A DNA stretch of 64,000 nt from Pseudomonas sp. JUb42. GTDB taxonomy: Bacteria > Pseudomonadota > Gammaproteobacteria > Pseudomonadales > Pseudomonadaceae. A model generated the notes under the pieces. The model was not told where the DNA came from and did not search any database. It saw nothing but the letters and a program-made list of their open reading frames with translations. The DNA lies in the NCBI RefSeq assembly GCF_024807945.1, contig NZ_JANUFD010000007.1, positions 186,001 through 250,000 of the forward strand, in the 5' to 3' direction. The position numbers and the translations under genes are program-made. This document shows positions 8,990 through 20,474 of the stretch, piece by piece (the first letter of the stretch is position 1; each line of letters starts with the position of its first letter).

Positions 8990-11443
8990 TTAATCCAACG
9001 CTTTCCAAATCTCCCCGGCATATTCGCGAATGGTCCGGTCCGAAGAGAACCAGCCCATACGCGCAGTGTTCAGCACTGCCGAGCGCCACCAGGCCTTGGA
9101 GTCGTGCCAGCGTTCCTCGACCCGGGCCTGGGCGTCCCAGTACGAGTCGAAGTCGGCGCAGACCAGGAAGCGGTCATAGGCCAGCAATTGGTCGATCAGC
9201 CCGATATAGCGGTTCGGATCATCCGGCGAGAACACCCCGCCGCGAATCGCCTGCAGCACATCGTTGAGACGCCCGGACGCAGCGACTTCGGCATGGGCGC
9301 TGAAATCCCCGGTGCGCTTGCGCGCTTCGACCTGTTGCGAGGTCATGCCGAAGATAAACATGTGCTCCAGCCCGATCTGCTCGCTCATCTCCACGTTGGC
9401 GCCGTCGAGCGTGCCGATCGTCAGAGCGCCATTGAGGCCGAACTTCATGTTGCTGGTGCCCGATGCTTCGAGCCCGGCCGTAGAGATCTGCTCCGACAGG
9501 TCCGCTGCCGGAATGATGCTTTCAGCCAGGCTGACGTTGTAGTTGGGCATGAACACGACCTTGAGCAGGCCGCGCACGGTCGGATCGTTGTTCACCGTAC
9601 GGGCGATATCGTTGGTCAGCTTGATGATCAGCTTGGCCGAGTGATAACTGGCCGCCGCCTTGCCCGCGAAGATCTTCACCCGCGGCACCCAATCGGTGCC
9701 CGGCTCGGCACGAATGGCCTGATACAGCGCCACGGTGTGGAACAGGTTGAGCAGTTGGCGCTTGTATTCGTGAATCCGCTTGACCTGCACGTCGAACATC
9801 GCCGCTGGATTGACCACGATACCCAAGCGTTCATGGATGATCGCTGCCAGGGCGCGCTTGCTGTGCAGGCGCTGGTCAGCGAACTGTTTGCGGAACGAAC
9901 TCTTTTCCGCGAACGGCTCCAGGCCCAGCAGGCCGGTTTCCATATTGTCCTGGATATCCGGGCCGAGTGATTCGACGAGCATTTCGGTCAGGCGCGGGTT
10001 AGCCTGGAACAGCCAGCGGCGGAAGGTAATGCCGTTGGTTTTGTTGTTGATCCGCTCCGGATACAGCTTGTGCAGCTCGGCGAACACCGTCTTGCGCATC
10101 AATTGCGTGTGCAGCGCCGATACACCGTTGACGCTATGAGAACCGAGGAACGCCAGGTTACCCATGCGCACACGGCGGCCGTTGTCTTCTTCGATCAGCG
10201 ATACCGCGCGCAGCACGTCGAAGTCATGGATGCCTTTGGCACGCAGGGTGTCGATGTGCTGGGCGTTGATCAGGTAAATGATCTGCATGTGCCGCGGCAG
10301 CATGCGTTCCATCAGGCCCACAGACCAGGTTTCCAGCGCCTCGGGCAGCAGGGTGTGGTTGGTGTAGGCGAGGGTGCCGACGGTGATTTTCCACGCCGCA
10401 TCCCAGGCGATGCCATGGGTGTCGATCAACTGGCGCATCAGCTCGGCCACGGCAATCGACGGGTGAGTGTCGTTCATCTGGATGGCCGCGTGTTCGGCCA
10501 GGTCCATCAGCGTCGCGTGCATGTTCAGGTGGCGACGCAGCAGGTCCTGCAGCGATGCCGAGACGAAGAAGTACTCCTGGCGCAGGCGCAGTTCCTGCCC
10601 GGCCTCGGTGGCGTCGTTGGGGTACAGCACGCGGGAAATGCTCTCGGCCCGCACCACTTCGGCCACGGCGCCGAAGTGGTCACCGGCGTTGAAACGCTCC
10701 AGGTGCAGATCGCCCACGGCACGGGCTCGCCACAGGCGCAGGGTATTCACACTGGCGCCGCGCCAGCCGACCACTGGAGTGTCATAGGCAATGGCCCGGA
10801 CGGTTTCCGCAGGTTTCCAGATCTGGTGCGGTTCGCCGGTTTCGCTGAGCAGGGTCTCGACGCTGCCACCGAAGCCGATGGAATACACCACCTCTGGTCG
10901 TTCAAATTCCCAAGGGTTACCGAAATCCAGCCAGTTTTCCGTTTGTTCCTGTTGCCAGCCATCGACTACGGCCTGACGGAACAGCCCGTGTTCATAGCGG
11001 ATGCCATAACCGTGACCGGCGATGCCCAGGGTCGACATACTTTCCATGAAGCACGCTGCCAGACGACCGAGGCCGCCGTTGCCCAGGGCCGCATCGGGCT
11101 CGAGCAGGCGGATACGTTCGATATCCACGCCCAGCTCAGTCATCGCCTCACGGGCGATTTCCAGCAGGCCGAGGTTGCTCAGGCTGTCGTACAGGAGACG
11201 GCCGATGAGAAATTCCAGGGACAGGTAATAAACCCGCTTCTGTACCGTGCGATAGATCTGCCTTGTGTGATCCATCCAGTGCTCGACCATATGGTCGCGC
11301 GCCGCAAGGGCCACGGCTTCAAACCAGTCATGCTCGAACGCATGGTCAGGGTCCTTGCCCACGGCATAGGTGAGTTTAGCGAGAACAGCGGCGCGAAAAG
11401 CGGCCACTTCAGCGTCACGAACGAGTGGTGGTTCCTGAGACAT
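8990..11443 (-). CDS. glgP: Glycogen/starch/alpha-glucan phosphorylase
   Basis: Phosphorolyses alpha-1,4-glucan ends to glucose 1-phosphate using pyridoxal phosphate. The 817-residue protein has the phosphorylase hallmarks: YYLSLEFLIGRLL near the N-terminus, NGGLGRLAACFMESM, and the cofactor-lysine segment EASGTSNMKFGLNGALTIGT. I chose ATG 11443 (MSQEPPLV). A TTG one codon upstream is also possible, with a GAGG ribosome-binding site 6 or 9 bases away respectively. No other glycogen genes are adjacent; in related genomes glgP usually sits with or near other glucan or trehalose genes, so this copy looks solitary. Confidence 0.95.
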   Translation of the reverse strand: MSQEPPLVRDAEVAAFRAAVLAKLTYAVGKDPDHAFEHDWFEAVALAARDHMVEHWMDHTRQIYRTVQKRVYYLSLEFLIGRLLYDSLSNLGLLEIAREAMTELGVDIERIRLLEPDAALGNGGLGRLAACFMESMSTLGIAGHGYGIRYEHGLFRQAVVDGWQQEQTENWLDFGNPWEFERPEVVYSIGFGGSVETLLSETGEPHQIWKPAETVRAIAYDTPVVGWRGASVNTLRLWRARAVGDLHLERFNAGDHFGAVAEVVRAESISRVLYPNDATEAGQELRLRQEYFFVSASLQDLLRRHLNMHATLMDLAEHAAIQMNDTHPSIAVAELMRQLIDTHGIAWDAAWKITVGTLAYTNHTLLPEALETWSVGLMERMLPRHMQIIYLINAQHIDTLRAKGIHDFDVLRAVSLIEEDNGRRVRMGNLAFLGSHSVNGVSALHTQLMRKTVFAELHKLYPERINNKTNGITFRRWLFQANPRLTEMLVESLGPDIQDNMETGLLGLEPFAEKSSFRKQFADQRLHSKRALAAIIHERLGIVVNPAAMFDVQVKRIHEYKRQLLNLFHTVALYQAIRAEPGTDWVPRVKIFAGKAAASYHSAKLIIKLTNDIARTVNNDPTVRGLLKVVFMPNYNVSLAESIIPAADLSEQISTAGLEASGTSNMKFGLNGALTIGTLDGANVEMSEQIGLEHMFIFGMTSQQVEARKRTGDFSAHAEVAASGRLNDVLQAIRGGVFSPDDPNRYIGLIDQLLAYDRFLVCADFDSYWDAQARVEERWHDSKAWWRSAVLNTARMGWFSSDRTIREYAGEIWKALD

Positions 11444-11763
11444 CAATTACGACCTCAAGCTAGTCAGACGAAGGAAGGGGTTCTTTGACTGTAGGGCGTG
11501 TCCCCGGTTATTGCCTGAAAAAATCCTAAAAAACTCAGAGCACGCGCCAGGGTTCGACACAGCGAGATCACATGCGTTCGCCGGGTCGGGTAATTGGCAA
11601 AACGCTTGCATTGATCGTTCCAGTCATCATTCATGCGTCACTACAGAGCATGATGAATCATCGTTTCGGGTTTATGATGGCCCACACTGGCTGTTCGATT
11701 TAGAGGCTCGCAGCCACTGCGCCACAATAATAGAAGCCCCTGAACAGGACCTATGGAGCACCT
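11444..11763. other. Divergent glgP/pip intergenic region
   Basis: These 320 bases separate the starts of glgP (leftward) and pip (rightward). GGAGCACCT just before ATG 11764 is the pip ribosome-binding site. I found no clear sigma-70 promoter, operator or RNA hairpin, and no credible ORF. It must hold promoters for both genes. Confidence 0.5.
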
Positions 11764-12735
11764 ATGCAGACTTTGTACCCGCAGATCAAACCTTACGCCC
11801 GGCACGATCTGGCCGTGGAAGAGCCGCATGTGCTGTATGTCGACGAAAGCGGTTCGCCTGAAGGGCTGCCGGTGGTCTTTATCCATGGCGGTCCGGGTGC
11901 TGGTTGTGACGCACAGAGTCGCTGCTACTTCGATCCGAACCTCTACCGTATCGTTACTTTCGACCAGCGTGGCTGCGGTCGTTCGACGCCCCACGCCAAT
12001 CTGGAAAACAACACCACCTGGCATCTGGTCGAAGACCTGGAGCGCATTCGCACGCACCTGGGCATCGACAAATGGGTGCTGTTCGGCGGCTCCTGGGGCT
12101 CGACCCTGGCCCTGGCCTACGCCCAGACGCACCCGGACCGCGTGCATGCATTGATCCTGCGCGGGGTATTCCTGGCGCGTCAGCAGGAAATCGACTGGTT
12201 CTACCAGGCCGGTGCCAGCCGCCTGTTCCCCGATTACTGGCAGGATTACGTGGCTCCGATCCCACAGGACGAGCGCGGCGACCTGCTCACCGCTTTCCAC
12301 AAGCGCTTGACCGGCAACGATCAGATCGCCCAGATGCACGCCGCCAAGGCGTGGTCCACCTGGGAAGGCCGCACGGCGACCCTGCGCCCGAACTCGACCA
12401 TGGTCGATCGTTTCTCCGAGCCGCAGCGGGCCTTGTCCATTGCCCGGATCGAATGCCACTACTTCACCAACAAGGCCTTCCTCGAAGACAACCAACTGAT
12501 CCGCGACATGCCCAAGATCGCTCACTTGCCGGGCATCATCATTCACGGCCGCTACGACGTGATCTGCCCGCTGGACAACGCCTGGGAGCTGCATCAGGCC
12601 TGGCCCAACAGCGAACTGCAGGTGATCCGCGACGCGGGCCACGCCGCCGCCGAACCGGGGATTACCGATGCGTTGGTGCGGGCTGCCGCTGAAGTGGCCC
12701 GGCGCCTGCTGGATCTGCCGCCGGAAGAAGCCTGA
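11764..12735 (+). CDS. pip: Proline iminopeptidase
   Basis: Alpha/beta hydrolase of peptidase family S33 that removes N-terminal proline from peptides; cytoplasmic. The 323-residue protein has the oxyanion motif HGGPGAG at residues 41-47 and the nucleophile elbow GGSWGS with Ser110. The remaining triad residues are probably Asp265 (HGRYDVICP) and His293 (DAGHAAAEPG). GCGRSTP at residues 70-76 is typical of the family. Start ATG 11764 has GGAG upstream. dtd follows in the same direction after a REP element, as in related genomes. Confidence 0.95.
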   Translation: MQTLYPQIKPYARHDLAVEEPHVLYVDESGSPEGLPVVFIHGGPGAGCDAQSRCYFDPNLYRIVTFDQRGCGRSTPHANLENNTTWHLVEDLERIRTHLGIDKWVLFGGSWGSTLALAYAQTHPDRVHALILRGVFLARQQEIDWFYQAGASRLFPDYWQDYVAPIPQDERGDLLTAFHKRLTGNDQIAQMHAAKAWSTWEGRTATLRPNSTMVDRFSEPQRALSIARIECHYFTNKAFLEDNQLIRDMPKIAHLPGIIIHGRYDVICPLDNAWELHQAWPNSELQVIRDAGHAAAEPGITDALVRAAAEVARRLLDLPPEEA

Positions 12736-12762
12736 GATTAATTTGCAGGGTGTCGAGGTTTT

Positions 12763-12854
12763 TGTGGGAGCGGATTCATCCGCGAAGACGGTCGTTCAGG
12801 CGCTACAGATGCAGTGAATGTACTGGCCTCTTCGCGGATGAATCCGCTCCCACA
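12763..12854. repeat. REP/REPIN-type inverted repeat (GGATTCATCC family)
   Basis: Arms TGTGGGAGCGGATTCATCCG and the complement ending GGATGAATCCGCTCCCACA enclose a spacer between pip and dtd. This is a second arm family, differing from the GCTTGCCCGC elements. Confidence 0.9.
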
Positions 12855-12891
12855 TGATTCCTCTCATCGCATTTGGCAGAGAATCAGATAA

Positions 12892-13329
12892 ATGAAAGCA
12901 CTGTTACAGCGCGTACGCAGCGCGCGCGTCGAGGTGGGCGGCGATATTGTCGGGGCTATTGATCAGGGCCTGTTGGTGCTGGTGGGCGTCGAGCCCCAGG
13001 ACACTCGCGCAAGCGCCGACAAGTTGCTGCACAAGTTGCTCAACTACCGGGTCTTCAGTGATAGCGACGGTAAAATGAATCTGTCGTTGCGCGATGTCGC
13101 GGGCGGTCTATTGTTGGTTTCACAATTCACACTGGCTGCCGATACCAAGAGTGGCATGCGCCCGAGTTTTTCAAGGGCCGCGCCGCCCGCCCTGGGTGCC
13201 GAGCTGTTCGACTACTTGCTCGACAAGGCGAAAAGCTCGCACAAAGGGGTGCAGGCGGGCCAATTTGGTGCAGACATGCAGGTCCATTTGATCAATGATG
13301 GCCCTGTGACATTTCTGTTGGAGAGCTAA
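12892..13329 (+). CDS. dtd: D-aminoacyl-tRNA deacylase
   Basis: Removes D-amino acids (and misattached glycine) from tRNA, protecting translation. The 145-residue length is normal. Both catalytic signatures are present: [17 protein letters not shown] at about residues 78-94, and the C-terminal NDGPVTF (Gly-cisPro motif). Start ATG 12892 ([17 protein letters not shown]) is the standard N-terminus. It lies between pip and opgG. Confidence 0.96.
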   Translation: MKALLQRVRSARVEVGGDIVGAIDQGLLVLVGVEPQDTRASADKLLHKLLNYRVFSDSDGKMNLSLRDVAGGLLLVSQFTLAADTKSGMRPSFSRAAPPALGAELFDYLLDKAKSSHKGVQAGQFGADMQVHLINDGPVTFLLES

Positions 13330-13580
13330 ACCCGGTCCGCCCGGATTTATTAGGCTTAAAAGCAATAAATACTTCGTTCCCCCTGATGCGTTGTCACGCG
13401 CGCTACTAGATAATCGCGCGCTACGGGGATCGCGTGAGTGGGTCCATTTATCTTGGTTTGAGTGTGCTTCGACGCCTCTTGGGGAATTCCCAAGTCTTTT
13501 AGGAGTCGGAACATTGCTCGCCAACCCGGCATCTGATAGCTGGCCGTTGGTTATTTCACTGTTTTCGGCGAGGGTTGCTC

Positions 13581-15581
13581 GTGATTGTTAGTCCCTGTAA
13601 TGCACCTAAGACACCTGGCAAGCGGCTGCGCAGCGCGCTATTGGCGAGTTCTGCCCTGATCTGCCTGTTCAGCGCTTCCCAGCTTTGGGCTTTCGATCTG
13701 GAAGATGTAGCTGCCAAGGCAAAGGATCTGGCCGCGAAGAAATTTGAAGTGCCGAAGAGCAATCTTCCGGCGGAGTTCCGCGACATGAAGTTCGCGGACT
13801 ACCAGAAAATCCGTTTCCGTGAGGAAAAGGCCGAGTGGGCCACTGACAAGACCCCGTTCAAGCTGTCCTTCTATCATCAGGGCATGCACTTCGACACGCC
13901 GGTCAAAATCAACGAAGTCACCGCGACTGATGTTCACGAAATCAAGTACGACGCCGGTCGTTTCGATTTCGGTGACGTGAAGTTCGACCCCAAGGCTACC
14001 GAGAAGCTCGGTTACGCCGGTTTCCGCGTCTTGTATCCGATCAACAAGGATGACAAGAACGACGAAGTCATGACCATGCTCGGCGCCAGCTATTTCCGCG
14101 TGATCGGCAAAGGCCAGGTGTACGGCTTGTCGGCGCGCGGCATGGCCATCGACACCGCGATGCCGTCGGGCGAAGAGTTCCCGCGCTTTACTGAGTTCTG
14201 GATCGAGAAGCCGCAGACCGACGAAAACCATCTGGTGATCTTCGCCCTGCTCGACTCGCCGCGCGCTACCGGTGCTTATCAGCTGACTCTGCGTCCGGGC
14301 ACCAACACCGTTGTCGACGTCAAGTCGCGTATGTTCCTGCGTGAAAAAGTCGGCAAGCTGGGCGTTGCACCACTGACCAGTATGTTCCTGTTCGGTGCCA
14401 ACCAGCCTTCGCGCGTACCTAACTATCGCCGCGAGCTGCACGACTCCAGCGGTCTGTCGATCCAGGCCGCCAATGGCGAGTGGATCTGGCGTCCGCTGAA
14501 CAACCCGAAACACCTGTCGGTCAGCAGCTTCTCGGTCGAGAACCCGCGCGGCTTCGGTCTGCTGCAACGTGGTCGCGAGTTCAGCCACTACGAAGACCTC
14601 GACGACCGCTACGACAAGCGTCCAAGCGCCTGGATCGAACCGAAAGGCGACTGGGGCAAGGGTACTGTTGATCTGGTCGAAATCCCGACTGCCGATGAAA
14701 CCAACGACAACATCGTTGCCTTCTGGAAGCCGGAAACCCAGCCAGCACCGGGCGAGCCAGTTGACTTCAACTATCGCCTGCACTGGACCATGGACGAAAA
14801 AGCCATCCACTCGCCTGATCTGGGCTGGGTCCGTCAGACGCTGCGCTCCATCGGCGACGTGCGTCAGTCCAACCTGATCCGCCAGCCTGACGGCACCGTG
14901 GCGTTCCTGGTTGATTTCGTCGGCCCGGTACTGGCCGCCCTGCCTGAAGATCCAACGATCCGCAGCCAGGTCACTACCGATGACAACACCGAGCTGGTCG
15001 AAAACAACCTGCGCTACAACCCGGTGACCAAAGGCTACCGCCTGACCCTGCGTCTGAAGGTCAAGGACAACAACAAGCCGATTGAAATGCGTGCCTACCT
15101 GCTGCGCGAGCTGCCTGCCGAACCTGGCAAGGAGCCTGCACTGCTGGTCACCGAGAAAGACAAGGCCGAGCAGAAAGCCGCAGCCGCCAAGGCCGCCAAA
15201 GAAGCCAAGGAGGCGCCGAAAGCCGCCGACAAGGTTGAAGTGGCCAAGGCTGACGCAGCCAAGCCGGAAGCGCCGAAAGCCGAAGCAGGCAAGCCCGCCA
15301 AGGCTGATGCAGCCAAGGCCGACGTAGCCAAGGCCGATGCGGCCAAAGCTGACGCGATCAAGCCTGATGCTGCTGCTGCCAAGCCGGAAGCCGTGACCGA
15401 AGCCGCCAAGACTGATGCTGCTAACCGTCCTGAAGCGGCCCTGGCCGACGCTGCCCGCGTCAAAGACGGTAAAGAGTCCCTGCAGCCTGCCCATGGCGCT
15501 GCATCCACCCTTCCAGAATCTGCCAAGACCCTGCAAGTCTTGACCGAGACCTGGAGCTACCAGTTGCCAGCCGATGAGTAA
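13581..15581 (+). CDS. opgG: Osmoregulated periplasmic glucan biosynthesis protein OpgG, with long Ala/Lys-rich insert
   Basis: Periplasmic protein needed to build branched beta-glucans (OPGs, formerly MDO). I chose GTG 13581, which gives [18 protein letters not shown] and then a signal peptide ending near [13 protein letters not shown] lies 7 bases upstream. The core domain ([12 protein letters not shown] onward) is well conserved. After about residue 535 comes a roughly 110-residue low-complexity tract of AKADAAK-type repeats, and then the protein closes with the normal C-terminal strand [13 protein letters not shown]. The 666-residue total is therefore longer than the about 510-residue enterobacterial form. 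The stop overlaps the opgH start by eight bases. Confidence 0.94.
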   Translation: MIVSPCNAPKTPGKRLRSALLASSALICLFSASQLWAFDLEDVAAKAKDLAAKKFEVPKSNLPAEFRDMKFADYQKIRFREEKAEWATDKTPFKLSFYHQGMHFDTPVKINEVTATDVHEIKYDAGRFDFGDVKFDPKATEKLGYAGFRVLYPINKDDKNDEVMTMLGASYFRVIGKGQVYGLSARGMAIDTAMPSGEEFPRFTEFWIEKPQTDENHLVIFALLDSPRATGAYQLTLRPGTNTVVDVKSRMFLREKVGKLGVAPLTSMFLFGANQPSRVPNYRRELHDSSGLSIQAANGEWIWRPLNNPKHLSVSSFSVENPRGFGLLQRGREFSHYEDLDDRYDKRPSAWIEPKGDWGKGTVDLVEIPTADETNDNIVAFWKPETQPAPGEPVDFNYRLHWTMDEKAIHSPDLGWVRQTLRSIGDVRQSNLIRQPDGTVAFLVDFVGPVLAALPEDPTIRSQVTTDDNTELVENNLRYNPVTKGYRLTLRLKVKDNNKPIEMRAYLLRELPAEPGKEPALLVTEKDKAEQKAAAAKAAKEAKEAPKAADKVEVAKADAAKPEAPKAEAGKPAKADAAKADVAKADAAKADAIKPDAAAAKPEAVTEAAKTDAANRPEAALADAARVKDGKESLQPAHGAASTLPESAKTLQVLTETWSYQLPADE

Positions 15582-18150
15582 TTCCGTACCGGCGCCAGTC
15601 TCGCTGAGCGAGTACCTGGCGCACCTGCCAATGAGTGACGAGCAGCGGGCAGAACTTGCCGGCTGCCAGTCTTTCAGTGAGTTGCATGAGCGTCTTTCGG
15701 CCCAGCCGGGCGTGGACACTACCGAGGCCGCTCAGGTCTCGGTAGGCCGTCGCCTGACCCTGGCCACCGCTGACGAGTTGCAGGAGGCCGAAATGCTCGG
15801 CCTCGACGCCAGCGGTCGGGTGTGTCTGAAAGCCACGCCGCCGATTCAGCGGACCAAGGTTGTTCCCGAGCCATGGCGCACCAATATTCTGGTGCGTGGC
15901 TGGCGGCGCCTGACCGGTCGCACCAATGCGCCGGAGCCGGAGAAGCGCGAGTTGCCCAAGGCGCGCTGGCGTACTGTGGGTTCGACCCGTCGCTATATCC
16001 TGCTGCTGTTGATGCTGGGTCAGACCATCGTCGCCAGCTGGTACATGAAAGGCATCATGCCGTATCAGGGTTGGTCGCTGGTTTCGTTCGACGAAATCTC
16101 CCGACAGTCGCTGATGCAGACCGCCTTGCAGGTTCTGCCTTATGCCTTGCAGAGCAGCATTCTGTTGCTGTTCGGCATCCTGTTCTGCTGGGTCTCGGCC
16201 GGTTTCTGGACCGCTCTGATGGGCTTTCTGGAGCTGCTTACCGGGCGCGATAAGTACCGCATCTCCGGTGCCAGCGCCGGTAACGAGCCGATCGAAGCCG
16301 GTGCCCGCACCGCGCTGGTCATGCCGATCTGTAACGAAGACGTGGCCCGGGTATTCGCCGGTCTGCGCGCGACTTTCGAGTCGGTTGCGGCGACGGGTGA
16401 CCTCGATCGCTTCGACTTCTTCGTACTCAGCGACAGTAACGAAACCGATATCTGCGTTGCCGAGCAACAGGCCTGGCTGGATGTTTGCCGCGAGACCAAG
16501 GGCTTCGGCAAGATCTTCTATCGTCGCCGTCGTCGTCGCGTTAAACGCAAAAGCGGCAACCTCGACGACTTCTGCCGTCGTTGGGGCGGCGAATACCGCT
16601 ACATGGTCGTCCTCGACGCCGACAGCGTAATGAGTGGTGAATGCCTGACCAGTCTGGTGCGCTTGATGGAAGCCACGCCGGACGCCGGTATTATCCAGAC
16701 CGCGCCACGGGCGTCGGGCATGGACACGCTCTATGCGCGCATGCAGCAGTTCGCTACTCGCGTCTATGGCCCGCTGTTCACCGCCGGCCTGCACTTCTGG
16801 CAGTTGGGTGAGTCCCATTACTGGGGCCACAACGCGATCATCCGTATGAAGCCATTTATCGAGCACTGCGCCCTGGCGCCGTTGCCGGGTAAAGGTGCTT
16901 TCTCCGGTGCGATTCTGTCTCACGACTTCGTTGAAGCGGCGTTGATGCGTCGTGCCGGCTGGGGCGTGTGGATTGCCTATGATCTGCCAGGCAGCTACGA
17001 AGAACTGCCGCCGAACCTGCTGGATGAACTCAAGCGTGACCGTCGCTGGTGCCACGGTAACCTGATGAACTTCCGTCTGTTCCTGGTCAAGGGCATGCAC
17101 CCGGTGCACCGTGCGGTGTTCCTCACCGGTGTGATGTCTTACTTGTCTGCGCCTTTGTGGTTCTTCTTCCTCGTGTTGTCGACGGCGTTGCTTGCGGTCA
17201 ACACACTGATGGAGCCGACCTACTTCATGGAGCCGCGGCAGTTGTATCCGCTGTGGCCGCAGTGGCACCCGGAAAAAGCCGTGGCGCTGTTCTCTACCAC
17301 CATCGTGCTGTTGTTCCTGCCTAAACTGCTCAGCGTCATTCTGATATGGGCCAAGGGCGCGATCGGCTTTGGTGGCAAGTTCAAGGTCACGCTGTCGATG
17401 TTGATGGAAATGCTGTTCTCGGTGCTGCTGGCTCCGGTGCGCATGCTGTTCCACACTCGCTTCGTACTGGCTGCGTTTCTCGGTTGGGCTGCAACCTGGA
17501 ATTCGCCACAACGTGACGACGACTCCACGCCATGGCTTGAGGCGGTCAAACGCCACGGTCCGCAAACCCTGTTGGGCGCCTGCTGGGCCCTGCTGGTGGC
17601 GTGGCTGAACCCGAGCTTCCTGTGGTGGCTGGCGCCGATCGTCGGTTCGCTGATGCTGTCGATTCCGGTCTCGGTGATTTCCAGCCGTACTGGTCTTGGC
17701 CTCAAGGCGCGCGACGAGAAGTTCTTCCTCATCCCAGAGGAATACGCGCCGCCGCAAGAGTTGCTGGCAACCGACCAGTACACCCATGAGAACCGCTGGC
17801 ACGCGCTGAAGGATGGTTTTGTTCGTTCCGTCGTCGACCCACGGCAGAACGCCTTGGCCTGCGCCCTGGCAACTTCGCGCCACAAGTTCGCCGAGCCCAT
17901 CGAGCTGATGCGTCAGGAGCGGGTTCGCCATGCGTTGAAAGTCGGTCCGGAAAAGCTCAGCAACCACGAGCGCCTGATGCTGCTCAGCGACCCGGTGGCA
18001 TTGGGTCGTCTGCATGAGCAGGTCTGGAGCGAAGGTCACGCCGAATGGCTGGCCGCGTGGCGCGCTTCCATCGAAGCCGATCCGCACTCGCCATTGCTGC
18101 CGCTGCAACCGGCGGTGGTAGAGCCGGCGCACGCTTTGGTACACGCCTGA
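15574..18150 (+). CDS. opgH: Glucans biosynthesis glucosyltransferase OpgH
   Basis: Inner-membrane family-2 glycosyltransferase that polymerises the beta-1,2-glucan backbone from UDP-glucose. The 858-residue protein has membrane helices at about residues 147-165 and 195-225 and a large cytoplasmic catalytic domain. That domain has the conserved acidic motifs DADSVMSGE and SHDFVEA and the R-R-W motif [10 protein letters not shown], and is followed by further helices after about residue 510. Translation is coupled to opgG by an eight-base overlap. Together they make the periplasmic glucans that respond to osmolarity. Confidence 0.96.
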   Translation: MSNSVPAPVSLSEYLAHLPMSDEQRAELAGCQSFSELHERLSAQPGVDTTEAAQVSVGRRLTLATADELQEAEMLGLDASGRVCLKATPPIQRTKVVPEPWRTNILVRGWRRLTGRTNAPEPEKRELPKARWRTVGSTRRYILLLLMLGQTIVASWYMKGIMPYQGWSLVSFDEISRQSLMQTALQVLPYALQSSILLLFGILFCWVSAGFWTALMGFLELLTGRDKYRISGASAGNEPIEAGARTALVMPICNEDVARVFAGLRATFESVAATGDLDRFDFFVLSDSNETDICVAEQQAWLDVCRETKGFGKIFYRRRRRRVKRKSGNLDDFCRRWGGEYRYMVVLDADSVMSGECLTSLVRLMEATPDAGIIQTAPRASGMDTLYARMQQFATRVYGPLFTAGLHFWQLGESHYWGHNAIIRMKPFIEHCALAPLPGKGAFSGAILSHDFVEAALMRRAGWGVWIAYDLPGSYEELPPNLLDELKRDRRWCHGNLMNFRLFLVKGMHPVHRAVFLTGVMSYLSAPLWFFFLVLSTALLAVNTLMEPTYFMEPRQLYPLWPQWHPEKAVALFSTTIVLLFLPKLLSVILIWAKGAIGFGGKFKVTLSMLMEMLFSVLLAPVRMLFHTRFVLAAFLGWAATWNSPQRDDDSTPWLEAVKRHGPQTLLGACWALLVAWLNPSFLWWLAPIVGSLMLSIPVSVISSRTGLGLKARDEKFFLIPEEYAPPQELLATDQYTHENRWHALKDGFVRSVVDPRQNALACALATSRHKFAEPIELMRQERVRHALKVGPEKLSNHERLMLLSDPVALGRLHEQVWSEGHAEWLAAWRASIEADPHSPLLPLQPAVVEPAHALVHA

Positions 18151-18172
18151 GCTGTAGTTATAAAGTAAACAA

Positions 18173-18264
18173 TGTGGGAGCGAATTCATTCGCGAAGAGG
18201 CCGGTACATTCGATAGATATTTATCGTCTGACCCGCCGCCTTCGCGGATGAATCCGCTCCCACA
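18173..18264. repeat. REP/REPIN-type inverted repeat
   Basis: Left arm TGTGGGAGCGAATTCATTCG and right arm ending GATGAATCCGCTCCCACA lie between the convergent opgH and chemoreceptor genes. The arms differ slightly (AATTCATT against GATTCATC). Confidence 0.88.
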
Positions 18265-18281
18265 GTTGTTTCTGGCTCCGC

Positions 18282-20225
18282 CTAGCTGACCTTGAATTTC
18301 CCCACCAGATCACGCAAATGCACGCCCAGGCGCGCCAGTTCCACGCTGGACGCCGACGTTTCCTCACTCGCCGCTGCCGTCTGATCGGAAATATCGCGCA
18401 CGCTCACCACGTTACGAGTGATCTGTTCGGCCACGGCGCTTTGTTGTTCGCCTGCGGTGGCGATCTGCTGGTTCATGTCCTGGATATTGGAGACGGTACG
18501 GGTGATCTGCTCCAGGGCGCTACCGGCGCGGCGACTGAGGCTGACGCTGTTGTCGGTGAGACTGCGGCTGCTGTCCAGCGTGATGGCGACCTGCTGTGTG
18601 CCCTGTTGCAGCGCGGCAATCAGCTCCTCGATTTCTTCGGTGGACTCCTGTGTACGCTGGGCCAGACCGCGTACCTCGTCGGCGACAACGGCAAAGCCAC
18701 GTCCGGCTTCCCCGGCACGAGCGGCTTCGATGGCGGCGTTCAGGGCCAGCAGATTGGTCTGTTGCGACACCGACTTGATTACGTCCAGCACGCCGCCGAT
18801 TTTCTCGCTTTCCAGCTTGAGCTGATTCATGGCCTTGGTTGATCTGGCCACTTCAGCCGCCAGTTGCTCGATCTGCTCAATGGCATCGTTAACCACCTTG
18901 TCGCCCTCGCGGGCCTGCTGATCGGCATGGGTCGCCGCTTCGCTGGCCTGCTGGGCATTACGCGCGACATCGAGCACGGTGTTGGTCATCTGATTCATGG
19001 CAGTGGCCACCTGATCGGTCTCATCGCGCTGGCTATTGACCCCGGCACTGGTCTGCTCGGTGACGGCGGATAACTCTTCGGCGGCGCTGGCAAGCTGGGT
19101 GACACCATCGCCGATATTGCCGATCAACTGACGCAGGCTTAGGGTCATCTCTTGCATGCTGTCTTGTAATTGGCCCATTTCGTCACGACGACGGCTCTCC
19201 AGGTCGCGGCTCAGATCACCCTTGGCGATTCGCCCGGCGGCGGCGAGGGTCTGGCGCAGTGGCACGACGATTTGCAGGGTAATCAGCCAGGCCGCGAGCA
19301 GGCCGAGAAACAGGGCGAGGACGGCTACGCTGATCAACGTGTTGCGCGATAGCGCCGCTTCCTGATCGCGCTGAGCGGTTTGCCTGTCGATCAGGCTGGC
19401 AACTGAGCCGAGCATCTGCTCGCTCAAGGTATCCAGATTCTTCTGTGCGCCATCGACCTTGTTCTGTGCGGTCTGAAACTCGGCGAGTTGGCCGCGATAG
19501 CGTTGCAGGGCTTCACTGGCGTTCTTCAGGCCCTTGAGGTTGTCGTCGGCCTGATCCAGAGCGATTTCCTCGACCTCCTTGATCGCTTCGCCAATGGCCG
19601 TCGTGGCTGCGTCCTCATAGGCCTCCTGACCGTTCATGGTGTAGGCCTGGACCTGATAGCGGGCGGTCTGGATCTGCTGTTTGAGTTGGGAAATATTGGT
19701 GAACTCCTCCAGGCGCTCACCGTTGTCCTGCTCCTGGCTGACGGTCTTGAGCACCTCGCTCTCGACGTCCTCCACCGCTTTAACCGCCCTGGCGGATTGC
19801 TGTTCAAGTTGTTCGCGCCGGGCCTCCCGGGCTTTGCGCGCTTCGCTCAGCTCGGCGAAGCTCTTTTTCATCGAACTGACGATCCGGCTTTGCTCGGTGA
19901 GCAGTTCCAGGCTGGCTTTGTTATCGGCGTCACCGCGCAGCAGATCCAGTTGCTTGTCGAGTTCGCCGAGCAGGTCCTCGACTGCAGCGGCATTCTCCGG
20001 GCTGCCTTCGCTGCGAAACAGAATGCGCGCGCTGCGCAGGTCTTTGTTCAGGCTGTTGAGCTGGCCGATGGCGGTAATGGACTCAGCCCGGGCAATGACC
20101 GTGTCCAGCCCGTGCCAGCCCGTCAGCGTGATCGCCAGGGTCAGGCTCAGGACCAGGCCGAAGCCCATGGAAAGTTTGAGTTTGACGCTGGTATTGCCCA
20201 GCGCCTGATTGAGCCATCCAAACAT
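18282..20225 (-). CDS. Methyl-accepting chemotaxis protein with HBM sensor domain (copy 1)
   Basis: Inner-membrane chemoreceptor of 647 residues. TM1 is at about 18-38 ([17 protein letters not shown]). A long helical periplasmic domain of the bimodular HBM type runs to about 285. TM2 is at about 298-318 ([16 protein letters not shown]), then HAMP, then the signalling hairpin whose tip includes [23 protein letters not shown] 20225 is chosen because AGGAGA lies seven bases upstream. It ends GKFKVS, with no CheR-binding pentapeptide. HBM receptors in Pseudomonas sense organic acids such as TCA intermediates, or polyamines; the ligand here is unknown. A paralogue follows on the right. Confidence 0.9.
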   Translation of the reverse strand: MFGWLNQALGNTSVKLKLSMGFGLVLSLTLAITLTGWHGLDTVIARAESITAIGQLNSLNKDLRSARILFRSEGSPENAAAVEDLLGELDKQLDLLRGDADNKASLELLTEQSRIVSSMKKSFAELSEARKAREARREQLEQQSARAVKAVEDVESEVLKTVSQEQDNGERLEEFTNISQLKQQIQTARYQVQAYTMNGQEAYEDAATTAIGEAIKEVEEIALDQADDNLKGLKNASEALQRYRGQLAEFQTAQNKVDGAQKNLDTLSEQMLGSVASLIDRQTAQRDQEAALSRNTLISVAVLALFLGLLAAWLITLQIVVPLRQTLAAAGRIAKGDLSRDLESRRRDEMGQLQDSMQEMTLSLRQLIGNIGDGVTQLASAAEELSAVTEQTSAGVNSQRDETDQVATAMNQMTNTVLDVARNAQQASEAATHADQQAREGDKVVNDAIEQIEQLAAEVARSTKAMNQLKLESEKIGGVLDVIKSVSQQTNLLALNAAIEAARAGEAGRGFAVVADEVRGLAQRTQESTEEIEELIAALQQGTQQVAITLDSSRSLTDNSVSLSRRAGSALEQITRTVSNIQDMNQQIATAGEQQSAVAEQITRNVVSVRDISDQTAAASEETSASSVELARLGVHLRDLVGKFKVS

Positions 20226-20341
20226 GGGTAAATCTCCTGCTGATACGTGTTTCCAGCGCATCGGCAGGGTGTTGGATCGCGCGACCTGAAGAGGTTGTAG
20301 GAGATTTCTGAGCGATAGCCTTATTTGAACGCGATCACATT

Positions 20342-20433
20342 TGTGGGAGCGGATTCATCCGCGAAGACGGTGTTCCGGCCGACATGGCTGTATCGGGTGT
20401 ACTGCCCTCTTCGCGAATGAATTCGCTCCCACA
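20342..20433. repeat. REP/REPIN-type inverted repeat
   Basis: Arms TGTGGGAGCGGATTCATCCG and the complement ending GAATGAATTCGCTCCCACA lie between the two tandem chemoreceptor genes. Confidence 0.88.
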
Positions 20434-20474
20434 ATTCGCTTTTACAATCAGCCCATATCAGTCTTTGTAGAGTT

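Noticed and set aside
13330..13360. A terminator hairpin after dtd
   Set aside because: The CCGG/CCGG arms are too short and interrupted, and no T-tract follows.
15460..18189. A 909-codon open frame on the minus strand opposite opgH
   Set aside because: It is antisense to a clearly conserved glucosyltransferase. Its translation is rich in Arg/Gln/His with no recognisable domain, as expected from GC-rich codon bias on the opposite strand.
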